Below are positions 61,055 through 64,000 of a stretch of 64,000 nucleotides of DNA, piece after piece. Position 1 is the first letter of the stretch. Each line of letters opens with the position of its first letter. A program made the position numbers and the translations under genes. The notes below the pieces were generated by a model that did not search any database, was not told where the DNA came from, and worked only from the letters and a program-made list of their open reading frames with translations. The DNA is from Rhea pennata (Eukaryota > Chordata > Aves > Rheiformes > Rheidae), in the NCBI RefSeq assembly GCF_028389875.1, contig NC_084667.1:60986570-61050569 (forward strand), in the 5' to 3' direction.

Positions 61055-63323
61055 GAAATGAGATTACTAGAAGCTGAGGACCTGCTGGTTAACATGTAGC
61101 ATCTCGTCTAAATGGGGTCACCAGATGGGCGGATTAAAACTAAGCCCATATAGATCTTGGTCTTTGATAGAACCATGAACTTTGTTTTAAAATTTCAAGA
61201 GAAGTCAGTAGCTATAATCCATAGCAGTTTCTACTGCAGTATATACAACCAAATGGGAGAGGTAACAAGGCAGAAGCAGGAAAACAACCAAGAAGAGCCC
61301 ACGAGAAACTAAATCCAGGAAACAGAATTCAGTTTGATCTAGTCAATAGGATAGCCCATCTCAGCACGAGTGAGGAGGCAGGACAATTACCCTTTGTTAA
61401 ATCTTATTTGGCATAGCAAAGATCTGCTCAGATCCCAGAATGTCTCAAAGCAAAACTAGGTTTCTTGAAACTGTCGAAGGAGTACAAACTGATTCATTCT
61501 GCCCATTCACCAGTGTGGTGTGATTGCTGTTACTAACCTATGACTTTATCACAAGACTTGTGGTCTCCTTAAAGCTGCAGCTACTATGCTAAACAGGTGC
61601 TACACTAAATGCAAAGAAGCATCAAATTTAATTTAAAAGCAAAGTCTTGTGCTTGCCAAGATCAGCATTAAGCATGGTCCCCGCATTTTTTGACATCTCA
61701 GATAAATAAGGCAATTCTCCAAACGTTTGGTGAAAACAAAAAAAATCTTAAATCAGCCTCAACATTTCTGGATGCCAGAGGTCAGTGCCAGAGGCAGTCC
61801 TTTGTGAATAAAAGATAGAGAAAAAGAAGAATATTTGTGTATCCAGTCAGTCATTATAGACCAGCAGGTAAACACCACAATATAATGCCCTTGCACTTTT
61901 CCAGCACAGTAAGAACAAGAGGAAAGGCTGGATGTGAATTTTCTTTACGGTCTATCAAAGGAAGCCCATCAATACTAACTGGCTGAACTGGCATTTCTGT
62001 ATTTAACGTAATTCCATATTCATGCCTTATGTTCTGCAGTGATAGTTAAATCTAACCTCATTGCCAACCTGGATCCTGCCAAAATCTTTCAGGCATAATT
62101 ATCATCCATCCTTGACTGGAATTACGATTACTTTTTAAGAAAGAAAATAATTTGTACAGGAGAGGGAAGAAGGAAGACAGGTAGCAATGACTCCGTTAAA
62201 TGCAATGAGCTCTAATTAAGACAGACCATTAACGCTCTACGTCTGTTGTATCAGTCACAAGGAGCTTTCGACTATAGTGAAACATCATCAGAATCTACAT
62301 TTCTGCAGCGCCAATGTCCAGCAAGGAGAAGCAGTAAGCAGAACAAAGCAAAATACTTCTGCTAAATAGAATGAATGACTTGCCTCAGAGTCAGAAATCA
62401 CTTACTTCTTTTTTCTCTGTCTTTTGCAGAGGAGACGCTAAGGTGCCCCGACTTGTGCCGTGCTCACAGACTGCTGTGTAGGAACTTGAGGAAGTTGCTA
62501 ACTATACTGTGTACAGTCATAAGTGTCGCAAGTTAAAAAGAAAGTAGATTGCTGATGACTTCATCAGGCTCCCAAAGTGTCATTTTTAGTTAGGCGCCCA
62601 GCTATAGACAGGAGTCTGACTGGAACACCCCAGTCTTGAAAAGCTTGGTCCTATCATTACTTAAGAAGTCGTTGTATAAAGACAGCTTAAGCAAGGCATA
62701 TCTATATTAACCACACTGGGAAGGTCTGCTCCTGAAAATATACCAAAAGAGTGAGTGAGGAGAGGCAGAAGAAACTATTCACCTGTTAGCTGAAGTAGAG
62801 AATAATCAGAAAGGGGGGAAAATGGTCATAACAGGAAAATCTGGATTTAGTAGGAAGATATAAGAAATAAAGAGCATTATGCTGCTGGATCTGTGTTTAA
62901 ATGCAGCCCAGGAACTGAGGATTATAACTTTTCTATTGAACAGAATACATAGGATATCAGAGTTACCATTGCAGTCAGAAGTGTAGCTGAAAGAAAAGAA
63001 AGCCTTAACAATGGAAATAGATGCTTTCAAATTCAGCCACCTGTCTAGGAGTGAGGAGTAGTGGGTTCACCTCTTTTATCTTCCAGACTCCACTTTCATC
63101 TCTTGGACTCCTGTCCTAGGTGTATACATTGGTCATTGTTCTAACATGCCGTGGAGGGATCACAGACTGACAAACAACTCATAACCGTACTGTCTTCAGT
63201 TACCAGGCTCTGGTTCCCTATATGGAACATGATGCCTGCAATAGGCACCTGTAGTCAGTGACCTATTTCTCATTTGTACAATGGAGATAATATCCACCGT
63301 GTGTGTTACACATGCATTCACTT

Positions 63324-64000
63324 CATAGAATCATAGAATCAGTAAGGTTGGAAGGGACCTCTAGAGATCATCTGGTCCAACCTCACCACTCAGCAGGATC
63401 ACCTAGAGCATGTTAGACAGAGTTGTATCCAGGCGGGCTTTGAAGATCTCCAGAGAAGGAGACTCCACAACCTCTCTAGGCAACCTGTTCCAGTGCTCAG
63501 TCACTCTCACAGTGAAGAAGTCCCCCCCTCACGTTCAGGCGGAACTTCCTGTGGTTCCATTTCTGCCCACTGCCTCTTGTCCTGTCACATGGGACAACTG
63601 AAAAGAGTTTGTCCCCATCCTCTTGACACCCTCCATTCAGGTACTTGTACACATTGATCAGATCCCCCCTCAGCCTTCTCTTCCCCAGGCTGAAGAGGCC
63701 CAGCTCTCGCAGCTGTTCCTCAGAGGGCAGGTGCTCCAGCCCTCTGATCATCCTTGTAGCCCTACGCTGGACTCTCTCCAGTAGCTCCATGTCTCTCTTG
63801 TCCTGGGGAGCCCAGAACTGGACACAGTACTCAAGATGAGGCCTCACCAGGGCTGAGTAGAGGGGCAGGATCACCTCCCTCCACCTGCTGGCAACACTCT
63901 TCCCAGTGCAGCCCAGGAGACCATTGGCCTTCTTGGCCACAAGGGCACATTGCTGGCTCATGGTCAACTTGTCATCCACCAGCCCTCCCAGGTCCTTCTC
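63324..64000 (-). mobile_element. CR1 LINE, 3' part, truncated by the window edge
   Basis: A minus-strand CR1 non-LTR retrotransposon. The left boundary shows the terminal ATTCTATG repeats (CATAGAATCATAGAATC on plus), followed by the CR1 3' UTR. The open frame to the right encodes the conserved C-terminal end of the CR1 reverse-transcriptase polyprotein ([45 protein letters not shown]). The coding frame is open to the right edge, so the element continues beyond it. A one-base slip at the run of seven C (63522-63528, plus) shifts the frame, and the usual C terminus then continues in another frame to a stop at 63403-63405. Similarity to typical CR1 is high, so this is a fairly recent but disabled copy. 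Confidence 0.95.
63497..64000 (-). pseudogene. CR1 ORF2 C-terminal fragment, frameshifted
   Basis: Reads through the end of the reverse-transcriptase-containing protein from beyond the window edge and terminates early at 63497 because of a slip in the G-run at 63522-63528 (minus-strand G7). The remaining approximately 35 codons of the standard C terminus lie in a second frame down to 63403. There is no evidence of cellular function. Confidence 0.9.

Larger units (their letters stand above)
50564..63322. other. GPR132: Upstream of GPR132: probable intron/intergenic DNA, no gene recognised
   Basis: At least one upstream exon of GPR132 should lie to the right of 50563, but I could not identify it and no CpG island is present. 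Contents noted: a 116-codon plus-strand frame (50940-51290), an A-rich degenerate repeat (51305-51390), a GT repeat (about 53684-53701), a 24-bp palindrome (55602-55625), a T26 run (61029-61054) and an isolated acceptor-like site at 62429. Confidence 0.5.

Noticed and set aside
50600-63300. JAG2 exons expected to the right of GPR132
   Set aside because: No EGF-repeat or DSL-like coding sequence was recognised in any frame. JAG2, if syntenic, must lie beyond the window.
1-64000. CRISPR arrays, tRNA, rRNA or bacterial-type operons
   Set aside because: No regularly spaced repeats, no tRNA cloverleaf that I could recognise, and the architecture is clearly vertebrate nuclear DNA.

Overview
The window looks like nuclear DNA of a bird, or less likely another sauropsid. 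It has three single-coding-exon genes on the minus strand, widely spaced by AT-rich DNA. It has two strong CpG islands placed where first exons are expected. It also has CR1 LINE sequence, including a young copy running off the right edge with the ATTCTATG-type 3' end. There are no operons, bacterial promoters, CRISPR arrays or phage genes. The gene content and order (SERTA gene, CDCA4, GPR132, all on one strand) match the region beside CDCA4-GPR132-JAG2 on human 14q32.33, with one extra gene.

Layout, left to right. 1-460 is a small CpG-rich patch at the window edge. 461-7026 is AT-rich and its right part is probably the 3' UTR of the first gene. 7027-7875 (minus) encodes a 282-aa SERTA-domain protein: its SERTA core is CDCA4-like, while its C-terminal half resembles SERTAD2/SERTAD1. 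Its intron spans about 7.9-18.1 kb and its promoter is the CpG island at 18.14-19.13 kb. 27794-28543 (minus) is CDCA4. Its intron runs to about 34.6 kb, where a CpG island (33.75-35.4 kb) holds a first exon with a good splice donor, YY1/TISU-like and CCAAT motifs. 35.5-49.4 kb is mostly featureless, with a GC-rich patch at 37.3-37.95 kb and an old CR1 scrap at 47.18 kb. 49428-50540 (minus) is GPR132 (G2A), a seven-transmembrane receptor. 50.6-63.3 kb is largely empty. 63324-64000 is the 3' end of a CR1 LINE.

The two SERTA genes are a local tandem pair of predicted transcriptional co-regulators linked to E2F and the cell cycle. They mirror the SERTAD1-SERTAD3 pair near AKT2 on human chromosome 19, while CDCA4 lies near AKT1. 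I infer an ancient tandem pair whose CDCA4-side partner is kept here and, as far as I recall, absent from mammals. The other main observation is that the predicted CDCA4 exon 1 is open and in frame with the CDCA4 start codon. An ATG in a strong TISU/YY1-like context would add 44 residues to the N terminus.
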